This document shows positions 1 to 11,768 of a DNA stretch of 64,000 bases, piece by piece (within the stretch, counting starts at the first letter, position 1; every line of letters starts with the position of its first letter). A program made the position numbers and the translations under genes. Below the pieces are notes generated by a model. The model did not search any database, was not told where the DNA came from, and was given only the letters and a program-made list of their open reading frames with translations. Origin of the DNA: Pogostemon cablin (taxonomy: Eukaryota; Streptophyta; Magnoliopsida; Lamiales; Lamiaceae); the NCBI GenBank assembly GCA_023678885.1, contig CM042966.1:25868028-25932027 (forward strand), in the 5' to 3' direction.

Positions 1-1
1 A

Positions 2-2910
2 AAGACTACAGCAGAGTTGATATTTAGATGTTCAGATTTGGAGGCCAAGGATTTGTTCTCAAAAAGCGTAAGAGATTTCTTTCTCCTAATTTTGCTTATA
101 AGTCAGAAAATTGATTCAGAGCATTTTTGCTGTTTGATTTTTCCAGGATCCTTTTCTTATAATATCAAAATTTACAGAGAGCGGAGTATCAGTTCCAATT
201 TGCAAAACTGAAGTCCTGAAAAATGATCACAATCCAAAATGGAAACAAATAGCATTAAGTATTCAGCAAATAGGAAGCAAGGTACAGAAAGTTGGTGCTA
301 TGTTACTTGAGCAGTTGAAAGATTTCTTTCTACTGAACAAATCCACATGCAGTATTGATCAAGACATTAGCATTATTGTTGGTTAGCTTGTTATGGAAAA
401 ACAGACACTGTGCTCTGTATTTTGAATTGGTTTTGTAGTGCTGTATTTGGCATGGATAATTGTTATATCAACATGTATATTTGTTTAGGAGACGTTCACT
501 TGGCCATACATTTATCCTTTTTCAGCAATTATTTTTGATTCTCAATTTAATGAGGTTCAACTATTGCAGGACAACCCATTAATAATTGAGTGCTTTAACT
601 TCAATAGCAATGGAAAACATGATATGCTGGGGTAATTAAACTGTCTTTCATCTTCTCAATCTTGTCAACTGATTGTCAAAGCCTATTCTGTTTTGACTGT
701 TCTTGAATTATTCAGAAAAGTTCAGAAATCACTGGCTGATTTAGAAAAGCTGCATAATGTTGGAATGGGAGAGAATATGTTTATGTCAGTTTCTGCTGGG
801 CATAATTGCCAAAACAAGGTAAAAGGACTATCTATCCATGATAAATTTGTGTGAGCATACGAGTCTTGCTTCTTATTTGTATCGCTTTTCTGTAGGTCTT
901 AAAGAGTCAGTTATTTGTGGAGAAATATTATGAGAACATCCAGCATACATTCCTCGATTACATAGCTGGAGGTTATGAGCTGAATTTCATGGTTGCAATT
1001 GATTTCACCGGTAGCTTTTTTGAATCCCTGCTTAACATGTCTTTTCATTCAATTGGACTGCATTCTAAACTTTATTTGAAATTGTTGTCATTGGAATTCT
1101 GTGATACTTGAAATTTGATGTAAGTGTAAAGCTCTCACTAATATTAAATAAGATTGAGTCAGTTTATGGTTTGGTGCCTGAAGGGAAGCTTATATCAAAC
1201 TGAGAATTGATTTTTTTGCTCATAAAAAGAAAAAAAGAAAAAGAAAAAGAAAAAAAAAAGGATCTGAGAATCAGGTAATGACCTGTCAAGATGTGTTCCT
1301 ATTCTTTAGATTAACGGACATGCTCATGTTCAGGCCACCCTTTTTTGTATCTCATGGCCTCTCTGTGTGCCCATCAGTGCATAGTCCCTAAATTTCTTTC
1401 ATCTGAGTTTTTTGTGTAGATTATGACTAATTTTGGTTTCCTTCAGCTTCAAATGGTAATCCTCGCCTACCTGATTCATTACACTATATTGATCCATCTG
1501 GACGGCCAAATGCATATCAGAGAGTGAGATGTAATCCTTACTAAAGATATAAAATCTTGGGTTTGAGGGGGAAATACTAATGTGTTATATCTAATTTAGG
1601 CAATTTTGGAAGTTGGAGGGTTGCTGCAATTCTATGATTCTGACAAAAAGTTTCCAGCTTGGGGTTTTGGAGCACGACCAATTGATGGTCCGGTATCACA
1701 TTGCTTCAACTTAAATGGCAGCAATAACCATTGTGAGGTGAACATCGATTGTGCCAACATAATTATTGAGTATTTTCTCTGTAAATTTCCATTTTCTTCC
1801 TAATTATGGTCGTTATTTATTCTTTTTCCTTCCAGGTTGAAGGAATCCATGGGATAATGATGGCATATACAAGTGCACTTTTTAACGTCTCATTGGCAGG
1901 ACCAACCTTATTTGGACATGTAGTCACTCATGCCGCGCAGATATCAAGTGCATCTGTTGCAAGGAATGAAAGAAAGTATTTCGTTTTGTTGATTATCACG
2001 GTATAGTCAAAGATATATATGCTTACTCTTTGTTACGTTCTGTTATTCTTGTTAAATCTCCAGTGCCTACGAAACCTGAATTGACTTGACAATAAAGATG
2101 CAAGTGTAATTTAACCTGATTTTCATGTTAAATCTGATTGGGGTTCAAACCATTTCCCAGTCATAATATCTAGTTTGTCAAATGGGTCTCTGAACAGCTT
2201 CATTTGACTTGTTCTTTGCATGCTAAAATTTTTAGGATGGAGTGATAACAGACCTCCAGGAAACAAAGGATGCATTTGTTATGGCATCCGATCTGCCATT
2301 GTCCATACTCATTGTTGGGGTTGGGGGAGCTGACTTTAAAGAAATGGAGGTACTTCCTTTTCTTCCTCTTATGGTTTGCACTTGTCTTAAGTATATAAGA
2401 CACTACTTGATGTGCTTACCCCTGATGTGACGAGCTCAAATGGGGATAGTTTTCATAATATCATGGGTTGGAATTGACTCCCTTACGCCACATGAGGAAG
2501 TGAGCATATTAAGCTGTGTCCATTACGGGTAGCTGGTAGGGCTTACGGGGAATCTTAGTAATACCTTCTGTCTAGTTCCCTCTTATCAAATATTAATACT
2601 TTTGTCATTCTCGCATCAGATATTGGATGCAGATAAAGGCGAACGACTTGAAAGTTCAACTGGACGGGTTGCATCACGTGACATTGTCCAGTTCGTCCCT
2701 TTCCGTGATGTACAGAGTAAGGCAAATCTTTTATTAGGAAAATATAGAGGCCCTTAATGCTAACCAGAGAAGAACTTGTGAAAATTGTATTCCATAACTC
2801 ACCATCTGATTGCAGGTAGAGAAACCTCCGTTGTACAATCACTTTTAGCGGAGTTACCTACGCAGTTTTTGATGTACGTGCGATCTCGAGGTATCCTTCC
2901 AAATGCGTAA
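2..2910 (+). CDS. BON: Copine / BONZAI protein, 5' end outside window
   Basis: Calcium-dependent phospholipid-binding protein of the copine family; plant members (BONZAI) act at the plasma membrane and restrain defence and cell-death signalling (family knowledge). Exons read by eye with GT-AG sites: 2-67, 147-281, 570-631, 716-818, 896-1010, 1447-1523, 1600-1737, 1836-2000, 2236-2349, 2620-2716, 2816-2910. They join in frame into 388 residues plus stop. The first two exons (ELIFRCSDLEAKDLFSKS, then DPFLIISKF) are the second C2 domain. The copine A domain follows, with the metal-site motif DFTAS split across the 1010/1447 junction, then ASNGNPRLPDSLHYIDPSG, WGFGARP, and SLLAELPTQFLMYVRSR near the C-terminus. 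BONZAI proteins are near 580 residues, so about 190 residues (first C2 domain) lie left of the window. The stop TAA at 2908-2910 assumes no further intron after RSRG; a donor-like GT follows that point, so the last residues are less certain. Which paralogue it is cannot be told. Confidence 0.95.
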
Positions 2911-3980
2911 TCAAATCTACAACTGTACATACAAAAATACTCCCCATTTTGTTCCCATCACGTTTCTTGGTCTCGAGCCTGCGACAGTTGCATTGGCAAT
3001 TCCTGGTCAGGTCTTTTTAATCTTACCGTGGAAACGTGTCCAGTTTTCTCCGGGCTCAAGACCGGAAAATGGGTTAAAGAAACCATTCTTGTTTCAGTAC
3101 GTAGCATAAAGTTTCATTTTTTCGACAAGAATCTTTGCTGGTGTTATTGCATACGGTGTCGATTCTTCTGAAACCATTCATGTATTTGTTTTCTGGACTT
3201 ATGAAATCTTGTTGGAATTGCCTTTCGTCGTTGTACTCTCGTCTATCATCAGTGTAGCCGTCGTAGTTGTTTCAAACTACGTATACAGAGATTGGTGGTT
3301 GGCTATGAAAGAGCTAATGTACATGCTCTAGAAAAAAATGGCTGTGAATGTAAATTCTGATTAAGGTTTCTCATGTCGGAATATTTTTGTGTTATGAGCC
3401 ACGTGTAATTATGTTGTGTGAGGATATCAAATGCCTATTAGTGCAATTGAGTAGATGCAATTCGCATTCAATTTGGTATAAAATGGTTTCATCGACAGTC
3501 GATTGCCTTGTTGTATGTATAGGTCCCTCATTTAAAAAAATAATAAATAATTACTTGGTTGCGCAAAATGATTAGACTAATACATGGGGCTGGTCAAAAA
3601 AAAATTATAAAAAACCGTAGAAACCGATCGAACTGCATTGCTGTATCTTACCATTTTATTTTTCATCTAAAAATATGATAATACTATACTATATTTTACC
3701 ATTTATTTATAGGTGCTAGAATTATGTGAAAACTAACTTATTAACTTTGTAAGTGAACAAAAACTTGAGGAATTGAGTTTTGAAATGGGATATATAATTA
3801 TGTAAATAAACACCAATTTCATATTTTAAACAAAATCCTATGTAATTTAAAATTTTTAAAATGAAAACCGCACCGAGCACTGTATATATTATCTATAGAT
3901 ATATCACTATATATAATTATATTATATCTCATATGTTAGACTATTGTTATAACACTATACATAATTATATTATACTATTA
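2911..3980. other. BON 3' UTR and AT-rich spacer
   Basis: The first 400-500 bases look like the 3' UTR of the copine gene (moderate GC, no frame). From about 3540 the sequence becomes very AT-rich, without coding frames, running up to the Helitron end at 3981. No other feature seen. Confidence 0.5.
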
Positions 3981-4480
3981 CTGGTATATGGTCCGCGTGT
4001 TACGCGGAGTATGAAATTTTATTATAATATTTTATTCAATATATATATAATAGATGTTAAATTAAAAATATATTAAAAATAATATAAATTCAATAAAAAG
4101 GAATAATATCTAAAATTAAATTAAAATTAAAATAGTTTAAATTGATTAGTTGAATATTAAGAAAAAAAAATTACTGAAATATAAATCATATGTAAGATTA
4201 AATTAAATTAAATTAATTAAATATTAATTTATATATTGGTTTAAAATTAATATTTTTTATTTATAATTAGTTAAATATGTCAAAAATTTCTTCAATATTT
4301 ACCAAATTTACATTGTTAATCAAAAATTATAAAAATCTATTATTAGTATAAATAGGGTTATTGGTTGAGATTAAAAGTTAAATAGTCAAGATTAAAATTG
4401 AATGATTTGTAAATAATATAAAATTGAAAAGGTAGTGAAAAAATAGAATTTCAAGTTTTTTATATGCATAGATATATAGA
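3981..4480 (-). mobile_element. Short non-autonomous Helitron-like element
   Basis: On the minus strand the element starts with TC in an A|TC context at 4480 (TCTATATATC...) and ends shortly after a perfect GC-rich hairpin, CCGCGTAACACGCGG at 3993-4007. The last bases are CCAG followed by T at 3980, one base off the Helitron CTRR|T rule. No target duplication is expected or seen. The 500-bp body is AT-rich and non-coding and shares blocks with 20640-20890. No Rep/helicase, so it would depend on enzymes from elsewhere. Element type is inferred from termini only. Confidence 0.65.
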
Positions 4481-4509
4481 TTGTCCAAAGTATTCATATT
4501 TTATTTGAC

Positions 4510-4785
4510 AAAAACTTGTGTGTATCCGGGCGCACGGACCACACTCCGTGAATCTTTAGAGTTTTGTGTTAAATTGTATTATTTAGTATAAAAATGTGTA
4601 CCCTTTATTTTCTAAAGAAAAATAAAAAATATTAATGAAAAGTGTATACCCTTTACAACAAAATGATGTACCCTTATTAATTAAAGTGTATACATTTAAA
4701 ACAAAATAATATACCCTTATCCATAATACTAAATTATAAAGACTCACCGTGTGCTCCGGGCACAAGAGCCTCACTCATTTTATTT
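4510..4785 (+). repeat. Dispersed repeat family R1, copy 1
   Basis: About 275 bp with CCGGGCGCACGG-type motifs near the left edge and CTCCGGGCACAAG near the right, enclosing several short units of the form GTGTACCCTTTA. Related copies lie at 19310-19590 and, inverted, at 51245-51540; a weaker relative may sit in the spacer at 11070-11320. Looks like a MITE-like family; no target duplication resolved. Confidence 0.6.
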
Positions 4786-6002
4786 TACTTTACATGCATT
4801 AAAAGTAATCATTTTAATTTCAGTATACGCACTTGTATGCAAAAATAAGCGAAGGGTTTAAGTACTTAATCAAACAAACATTTTTTTATGGAGTAAGTAT
4901 TTATATGCGGTAATATAAAGCAGTAATATACGTAAATGATAATTCTAGGTGCGTCCAATTAAAATAAATATTACTCCATTAAATAATAAATTACATTGCT
5001 CAATTCCAAATATACTCTTCCAATATAATTCTTATCACAACTCATGAGATATTATCTTATCCCCTTTTGTGGCTGATATTTTGGGGTACAATTACAAGAA
5101 TTTATTTCATAAATTGAGAAATCCATTTCTCCACCATAAGAGATGTATCTCTCCACCGCACAACCCGCTGCCGACACCTCTCCATTTCTCCTTCCGTCAT
5201 TTTATAATTGGAGTCCATCTCTCCAATCTCACAATCACATAGTTAGAGTCCATCTTAGTTACATGAATTAGGGCTACCCCACCGTCGAGTCGTCACCACC
5301 GAGTCCATCTCTCCTACCGCACAACCGACATTCCATCTTCACTGTGCATCCAAAGCACATTAGAGAGATCATTGATAAAGCAGGGAGGAAGAGCTGATAA
5401 AACTTCTGCCCAAGAAAGAAAACTATGCCGATGAAAAGTACTTTGTATTATGTACAATCTATGAATAAGGTTGCACAACTGGATATATGTTTAACAATTT
5501 GTGCATAAGGCTGCACACTATTACTATTATTAAAAGTGTATCTATTTTCTCGAAATTAATTTTATTTAGATTTCAGTTTATGATTTTATGCGTAAATTGG
5601 TTTGCTATCCAACAATTTAAAATGTTAGTACAATCTATTATATTGCAGCAAAACATGTTAATAAAAGTATGCAAAATATATTATATTACTGCACAATATT
5701 TTAAAAATATTGCACAATATATTATGTTGTACAATTAATGTATTCTTGTGCACAACATAGTTTATATCCATATTTCGCAGTGTTGATAGCCAAAATAATG
5801 GCGTAGAATTAACTCCTCCAATGGTGGAGATAGAATTATTAAAAAAATTAATTGTATGCACAATAAGATAATATCTAAAATTATGGAAGATATATTTAAG
5901 ATTTAAAATTTAATTAATAATGTAATGGATATATTAGAAAATCCATCCATAATTTTTGCACCTAATACTAATTTAAAATACTCCTAGCATTTGTTAGTAA
6001 TA
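4786..6002. other. Non-coding stretch, nothing recognised
   Basis: AT-rich flanks around a more GC-rich block (about 5130-5400) with repeated CCATCTCTCC-like strings. No frame with family similarity; the short frames between 5487 and 5861 are low-complexity shadows. Confidence 0.4.
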
Positions 6003-6030
6003 CAAGTAATACCCGGCCCGTGCGTTGCAC
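6003..6030 (-). mobile_element. Helitron-like 3' end (hairpin)
   Basis: Minus strand reads CCGTGCAACGCACGG, a 15-base hairpin, then a short linker and CTTG|T at 6002-6006. The body would run to higher coordinates; its 5' end was not found before the CACTA element at 6423. Confidence 0.5.
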
Positions 6031-6143
6031 GGTCACGTGTTTTTATAAAAGAAGTATATATTCACTTAAATTATTTTTGAACTGGAATTTTATATAATGC
6101 AATCCATCAATCCATGCTACGTATGTTCCTTTCTAGTAGTAAG

Positions 6144-6281
6144 AAAATCAAGAAATAACGCACTTTAAATATATAACATAAGAAAGTAGTGGCAAATAAT
6201 TAATGATTAACTATGATTAGTTAATATTAGAACTACTTTCTTATGTTATATATTTAACGTGCACTTTTTCTTGATTTTGTT
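6144..6281. repeat. Short fold-back (inverted repeat)
   Basis: About 47 bases near 6144-6190 (AAAATCAAGAAATAACGCAC through ATATATAACATAAGAAAGTAGT) recur inverted at about 6232-6281, separated by about 40 bases. The RNA would fold into a near-complete hairpin. Probably a small MITE or a small-RNA source; no coding. Confidence 0.75.
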
Positions 6282-6422
6282 CCTTTGGACCGCTAAAAAA
6301 ATTATTACTCACAGGTAATTTCTTTTTCTCGGTTTACACAGATTCTATTAATAAATGAAAAAAACATAAATTTAGCAGATCGTTCACTTAAAATTGTTAT
6401 TATATTTTTTAAAAATGGAAAC

Positions 6423-8712
6423 CACTACAAAAAAAATTATTTTTTAGCAACTGAAATTAGCAACAGAATTCAATCTGTTAGTAATTAGCAATGAATTAGC
6501 AACAAAAATGACATTTTTGTTTTAACAACGGAACAAATTTATTCTCTATTTTAGCAACGAAATTCAATCCGTTGGTAATTACCAACAGATTACCAAGGGA
6601 ATCATTATGTAAATTACCAACAGATTACTGCTTGTTCACCTTTTGGCGTGTCCCCAAGTGTAGGGAATCAGTTGCAGATAAGCGTATGACCAAATCTATT
6701 ATCGAATCCAAAGGATATATAATTCTAGACTTACTATTTAAACCTATTTATGAATATTCTAATATAAGACAAATCTAGGTATTTAAGTGAATTAATTAAT
6801 CATAAGATGCAGAAAATAAGTACTAAAAATAATAAAATAGCAAATAAAATAAATAAGTGTTAAAGAGAGAAAATAGATAGCACTAGGAAATCCAGTTGAA
6901 TTGGTCAAATTAAATCACTAGACAATCGGTTAGAATTCCTGCATATTTTATGGAAGCAATCACTTAATTATGTTAAATCCTTTTGGTTGAGTAAAGTTAA
7001 CACATAAATCTGGTTCAAACCCTCAGATGCAGAAGAATAATTCTTACTCCTTTTCTAGGTACTTCATGCTAAATTCCTAATAGGCTAGAGCACTAGACTT
7101 CCTTTTGTAGGTACTTAAGAATTAATCCATAATTCCCACCTAACAATCTAAGAAACCAAATCCTCTAAAATGGTAATTATAGATATATTTGATGTCCAAT
7201 ATTAATTATTCTAATGAATAAAGGTTGTATGGTTAAGTCCCTTTTATCCATAAACAGGTAGACAAATATAATTTCTTCTATGACAAAAGCAATATTCATA
7301 AACATGTATAGGACAATGACATACTCATGAATAAAGACAGATCATATAAGACAAAAATATCAATCTCAATTCAAAACATTAATACTGAAATAAGAATACT
7401 GCAGAAATCCAACATAGTCTAGATCATCAATTCAATCCAATTCAACCTTCAAAACCTAGCACTATACAAGAAGTAGTAGCCCATGGTGTTACAAGCAACA
7501 CCCATGGTTAGATATGAAAACAATCCCATGAGTCTATAATTCAAAAATAAGAAAGAAAAAATAAGAAAAACCCTAGATGCGGCGTGATTCACCGTTTTCT
7601 CTTCCGTGATTCTGAACCTTCTTATTCTCCTTCTCAAGTAAGCAACACTGATGAACTCTCCGGGATGGGTGGATGGGATACTGACGGAATTATGGTAGGA
7701 AAAGGGTATGGAAAAGTGATGAAACGTTGTGGAGAATTATGGAGAGTTAGGGTTTGGAACACTTCAAGGGCTCCTTTTATAGTTGAAGGCTGGAAAATTT
7801 TGAATTCTCTCTCAAAAATGGGCTTTTTCATGTCAAAAATACGAACGGACCAAAAAAACACGTTTCGAACACGCTGGGCAGTGGCACTAGTCATGCTAGG
7901 CATGGCACGAGTCGTACCGCCCATAGCACGGGTCGTGCCGCCCACTAGTGCCGCATTTCTGCACGGGTCATGCCACCCGTCGGTAGTCTGCGACCTCACG
8001 GTTTTCCTCATAACTTCTTCATCCAATCTCCGATTGAGGTGATTTTTACGCTCAAGCAATCCTCTCTTCCTTAAAATTATAATTATATAAAGAACACCTG
8101 AAAATTTATTCATTTAAGTATGACACGAGTCATGCAAAGTGGCACTGGTCGTGCTAGTCGGCACAGCTTGCGCGTCTTCACCGTTTTGATCATAACTCCC
8201 TCATCTGACCTCCAATTGAGATGTTTCTTGAGCCAAATGACCTTTTCTTCAGTGACTTTACAACCATATATCACATGATCAGTTGAACTTCCACAAAGAT
8301 ACAGAAAAATTATACAAAGAGGACATGCATTTTTCAGCATTCTTTTACGATTTCACTCTTCATTCAAACTTTGTACTTTTAATCCCTTTTCCACCTAAAA
8401 ACACGAAATAACACCTCAAATGCGCCAATATCTTAAATATATAAAAATTAACCTTTTAGTGCTAAAATATGAACATAAATTCCACAAAATGGTGCTAAAT
8501 CGAACCCTAAAACATGCAGATTTTCACACTAAACAATTACCAACAAAATTGATTTTTCGTTGCTAAAAATTTACCAACCACCACTTTACCACTTTACAAT
8601 GGAATTTACGAACGGATTCTGTTGCTAATTCGTTAGTAAGCCAATTTAACAATGGAAGTAAAGCTTTTGGCAACAGAATATTCCGTTGTTAAGAAATAGT
8701 TTTTTTGTATTG
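6423..8712. mobile_element. Non-autonomous CACTA (En/Spm-type) element
   Basis: Left end CACTACAAAAAAA at 6423; right end, read inverted, CAATACAAAAAAA ending at 8712 (one change from CACTA). The 3-bp target duplication AAC flanks both sides (6420-6422 and 8713-8715), as expected for CACTA transposons. Subterminal zones (6440-6625, 8540-8700) carry many short units like TTAGCAACGGA / CCGTTGCTAA in both orientations, the usual transposase-binding arrangement. The 1.9-kb interior has no transposase. It contains gene-like mixed-GC sequence, with overlapping open frames on both strands at 7584-8113, and CACGGGTCGTGCCGCC-like units at 7900-7980. The frames show no family and overlap antisense, so I do not call them genes. 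Confidence 0.88.
7890..8180. repeat. GC-rich GTCGTGCC-type units inside CACTA element
   Basis: Imperfect units related to GGCACGAGTCGTACCGCCC occur several times at 7900-7980, with diverged relatives at 8120-8170. They are palindrome-like and unlike the AT-rich surroundings. Confidence 0.5.
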
Positions 8713-8770
8713 AACCTTCACTCATACATTTCTATAAACCTCCCTAAAAACTACATTTCTACCCCATGCA

Positions 8771-9040
8771 TAATTTGATTACACTTATTTCAATGAATTA
8801 TAAGAGTGGATCCCATTTATTTCAATAAATTATAAGAGTGACTCCTTAAAACCTTTTATATATCTTTCTCATAAATTAGTTGTAATCGAACAAATGATTA
8901 ATTTTTCATACAAAGTATTTCTAATACCAACTAATCAAATTAAATATTAAGGAATATACTATTTTAATTTATATTGGTTTGAGAGATATGATATTTTATA
9001 TTTTAATTTATATTGGTTTGAGAGATTTGATATTTTAATA
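8771..9040 (+). repeat. Two short tandem duplications
   Basis: A unit near 37 bp (TTTCAATGAATTATAAGAGTG) is repeated at about 8788-8850. A second unit of about 45 bp (TTTTAATTTATATTGGTTTG) is repeated at about 8960-9035. Both are AT-rich and non-coding. Confidence 0.7.
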
Positions 9041-9376
9041 TATAATGGGTAGTTGTAAGGAATGATAGCGGATAGGATATCGACTGTTATAGGGTACCCA
9101 TACTCGTATCCGTTTAAATATAAACTAATCATATCCATACCTGCCTCATTAAAAAATAAATTATGATACCTGTATACATCCCAAATCCGTTAATCATTGC
9201 CCGTTCATTTTATAGTTTTTTATATATATATATATAATTATAATATTTGGGTTGTTTTTTAATTTGAAATTTTTTATTGTTGAATTAATATTTAAATGTT
9301 TTTATATAATTTTTTCTTATTACATTATTAAATATTATCTTTAATTATATTTTTTGATTTATTATAATAATTCAAC

Positions 9377-9403
9377 CGCGTATTACGCGAGAATGTGTAC
9401 TTG
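9377..9403 (+). mobile_element. Helitron-like 3' end (hairpin)
   Basis: CGCGTATTACGCG hairpin followed after ten bases by CTTG|T at 9400-9404. The same CTTGT ending is seen after the hairpins at 6003 and 62396. The body would lie to the left; no 5' end identified. Confidence 0.45.
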
Positions 9404-9495
9404 TTAATATATAATTATAAATAAATGGGATAATTTTATGCTTAACTCATTATAAACGAATTCTTTAGTTAAAAGCATTTTTAGTTAAAAGCGTA

Positions 9496-9746
9496 CTCCG
9501 TCTCATTTCAATGTTTACATATTTCTATTTTGAACGTCTCATTTCAATGTTTACATTTTCTTTTTTGGAATATGAGACTCACCTAAAATAATTAATATAT
9601 CATCATGATCCCCACATCCAACACTAATACACATACACACTTTACATTAAATATTATATCTTTCCACCCACTATCTATTAAAATACTATACTCCTTAATT
9701 AACGTGCAAAAAACAAATCGTAAACATTGAAAAGGGACGGAGGGAG
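9496..9746. mobile_element. Stowaway-like MITE
   Basis: Ends match the plant Stowaway terminal consensus (left CTCCGTCTC, right inverted GGGACGGAGGGAG), flanked by TA on both sides (9494-9495 and 9747-9748), the mariner-type target duplication. 251 bp, non-coding. A block GTCTCATTTCAATGTTTACAT near the left end is present twice in tandem. Confidence 0.88.
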
Positions 9747-10677
9747 TATTATATACAATCATACAAATGGAATTTATTTTATGCTTAATTTGTTATAATT
9801 GAATGGAGTTTGATTCTTTTAATTTTTTTAGTTTATAGTTAACTTCTCAATATTAAAATTTTCTGGACAACTCAATTTCTATTTCATAATGAAAATATAA
9901 ATTTGTGAATAATTTAATTTAAGTATGAAAATTGAATTATTATTGTTATTAAACACATTCATTAACATATTTCAGATAAAAAAAAAAATTAAATCAAATA
10001 AAAAGTGAGAACATGACTCTTCCTATCTTCATCTCCCTATCCCTCTCTATCTTTCCTCTCATATCCACGCTGCTTTTTTAGGTTACGCAATTACAGCAAC
10101 AGTTTCTGTCGGATTCTGATATCTCCATATGAGGAGTTGAAGAGGAAAATAATATTTATTCTCAACATCTTCTTAGATCTGTACGGATTTGACAGAGCAG
10201 GTTGAGGAGGTGCCGGAGAATTGCGTAGTGTGCCTGTGAAGAAATCCGACGGCTGACGATCATATTCCACCGGCGTGCCTTCTCTGAAGTGCGCATTTCA
10301 TTCCTGAAGAAATACAGAAGGCATTCAATGAGAAGGCTCTTCTATGGTTGGAAACAGGGATTTCCGATTATTCGCCGCTCGCCGCCGGTTTGTAGCAATT
10401 TTTTTCTGCATTTTCTTTTCCCAATGTTTGTCTGCAAGTAGCATAGAGCTCAATCTTCATATTCCAAGTTATGTTTCTAAGAGGCTTTTCTCTACTTACA
10501 GCTTTGGGTGGTTTAGGCTAAAACCCAATCATCTATATGCTCAAATATGGCCTCACAATATTCCTTCTATATTACACTTATTACTTGCTGCATAAAAAAC
10601 ACTCATCCATTTGAAAATATGAACTATTTTCTGCATAATACAAAGTATAGGTTCCATATTGTACTTGCATGATAAAA
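9747..10677. other. Low-copy stretch with gene-like base composition
   Basis: AT-rich until about 10010, then a pyrimidine-rich tract (10020-10080) and a more balanced 500-bp block to about 10600. The block resembles the 5' part of a gene but frames are short or interrupted and I recognise no family. Possibly a captured or dead gene fragment. Confidence 0.35.
10602..10640 (+). repeat. Direct repeat flanking the long inverted repeat, left copy
   Basis: CATCCATTTGAAAATATGAA at about 10606, followed by CTATTTTCTGCAT. A near-identical string in the same orientation lies just right of the inverted repeat at about 11769-11806. Confidence 0.75.
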
Positions 10678-11765
10678 AGGGGTAATTTAATTTAATAAAA
10701 TATGCTAGTTTAGAATTTAAGTTAATTATTATATATTGTTGTTTTGGTGGGTGTTAACGCGACTTTGTACACGTGTCATCCAACTCAATTATTAATTTGT
10801 ATAATCATGATTAGGGTTAATTTAAACTAATTTAACGATTTAAACTTAAAAATTTATGTTATATATAATGATTTAGATAATGCATTATTTTTTTAATGAC
10901 AAAAAATTTTTTGTGTGAAACTAAGTGATAATATATTAATAAAATGATATGATCGAATTAATAAAAAGTGATAATGTTGAATGAATTATTTCATGAATAA
11001 TTTGTAGTATATAAGTAAAAAGTGATAATATTTTTGATAAAAGATATATTAACTATTTTATTTATAAGTTGTTTTCTTGTGTCTCCGGATACACAAAGTG
11101 TATAAAGGATTTGTTACACTCTAATTAATAAGAGTATAATGTTTTCAATGAAAAGGCATATAGAAATATAAATAACATAAATGTTAGATTAAAAAAATTA
11201 TTTTTTTAAGAAAATTAAGAGTATACCAATGTACATCATTCAATACTAAATAGTACAATGTTCGAAAATCATGGAATTTGGAGGCAAGGTGTTCTTAAGG
11301 GCACGCGAGTTTTAGCATTTATTAATATTTTTGATAAAAGAAATAAAAATATATCAAATATATTATTATTTTTTATTTATACTACAAATTGTTTATGAAA
11401 TAATTCATTCACTATTATAATTTTTTATTAATTTGACTATATCATTTTATTAAAATATTATCACTTTTTATCATGAAATTTTTCATAAGACAGTCTCATA
11501 TAAATATTTTTTTTGTCATTAAAAAATAATACATTATCTAAATCATTAGATATAACATAAATTTTTAAGTTTAAATCATTAAATTAGTTTAATTTAACCC
11601 TGATCATGATTATATAAATTAATAATTGAATTGGATGATAAGTGTGCAAAGTCTCCACTACAAGTGACAACTTTGCTTATTTTGTTAACACCCACCAAAA
11701 CAACAATATATAATTAACTTAAATTCTAAACTAACATATTTTTATTAAATTAGCCCTTTAAAAAG
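10678..11765. repeat. Long inverted repeat, arms of about 380-440 bp
   Basis: Left arm about 10678-11060 runs from GGGGTAATTTAATTTAATAA through GTTTTGGTGGGTGTTAAC to AGTGATAATATTTTTGATAA. Right arm about 11315-11765 carries the inverse (GTTAACACCCACCAAAAC near 11685). The spacer of about 250 bp has R1-like motifs. Arms differ by scattered substitutions and small indels. AGTGATAAT-type units in the arms resemble those at 61240-61860. Non-coding; a transcript would form a long double-stranded hairpin. Confidence 0.85.
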
Positions 11766-11768
11766 CAT

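Noticed and set aside
7584..8113. Two overlapping open frames (152 and 159 codons) on opposite strands inside the CACTA element
   Set aside because: They are antisense to each other, show no protein family, and owe their length to GC-rich palindromic units lacking stop codons.
10200..10330. RING-like string (ENCVVCL) and a frame with EEIQKAFNEKALLWLETGIS
   Set aside because: Stops interrupt the frame within a few residues of the cysteines, and no full zinc-binding pattern follows; too weak to call a gene fragment by name.
10344..10595. 83-codon frame starting MVGNRDFRLFAARRRF
   Set aside because: No family, no supporting splice context, and composition drops to AT-rich within the frame.
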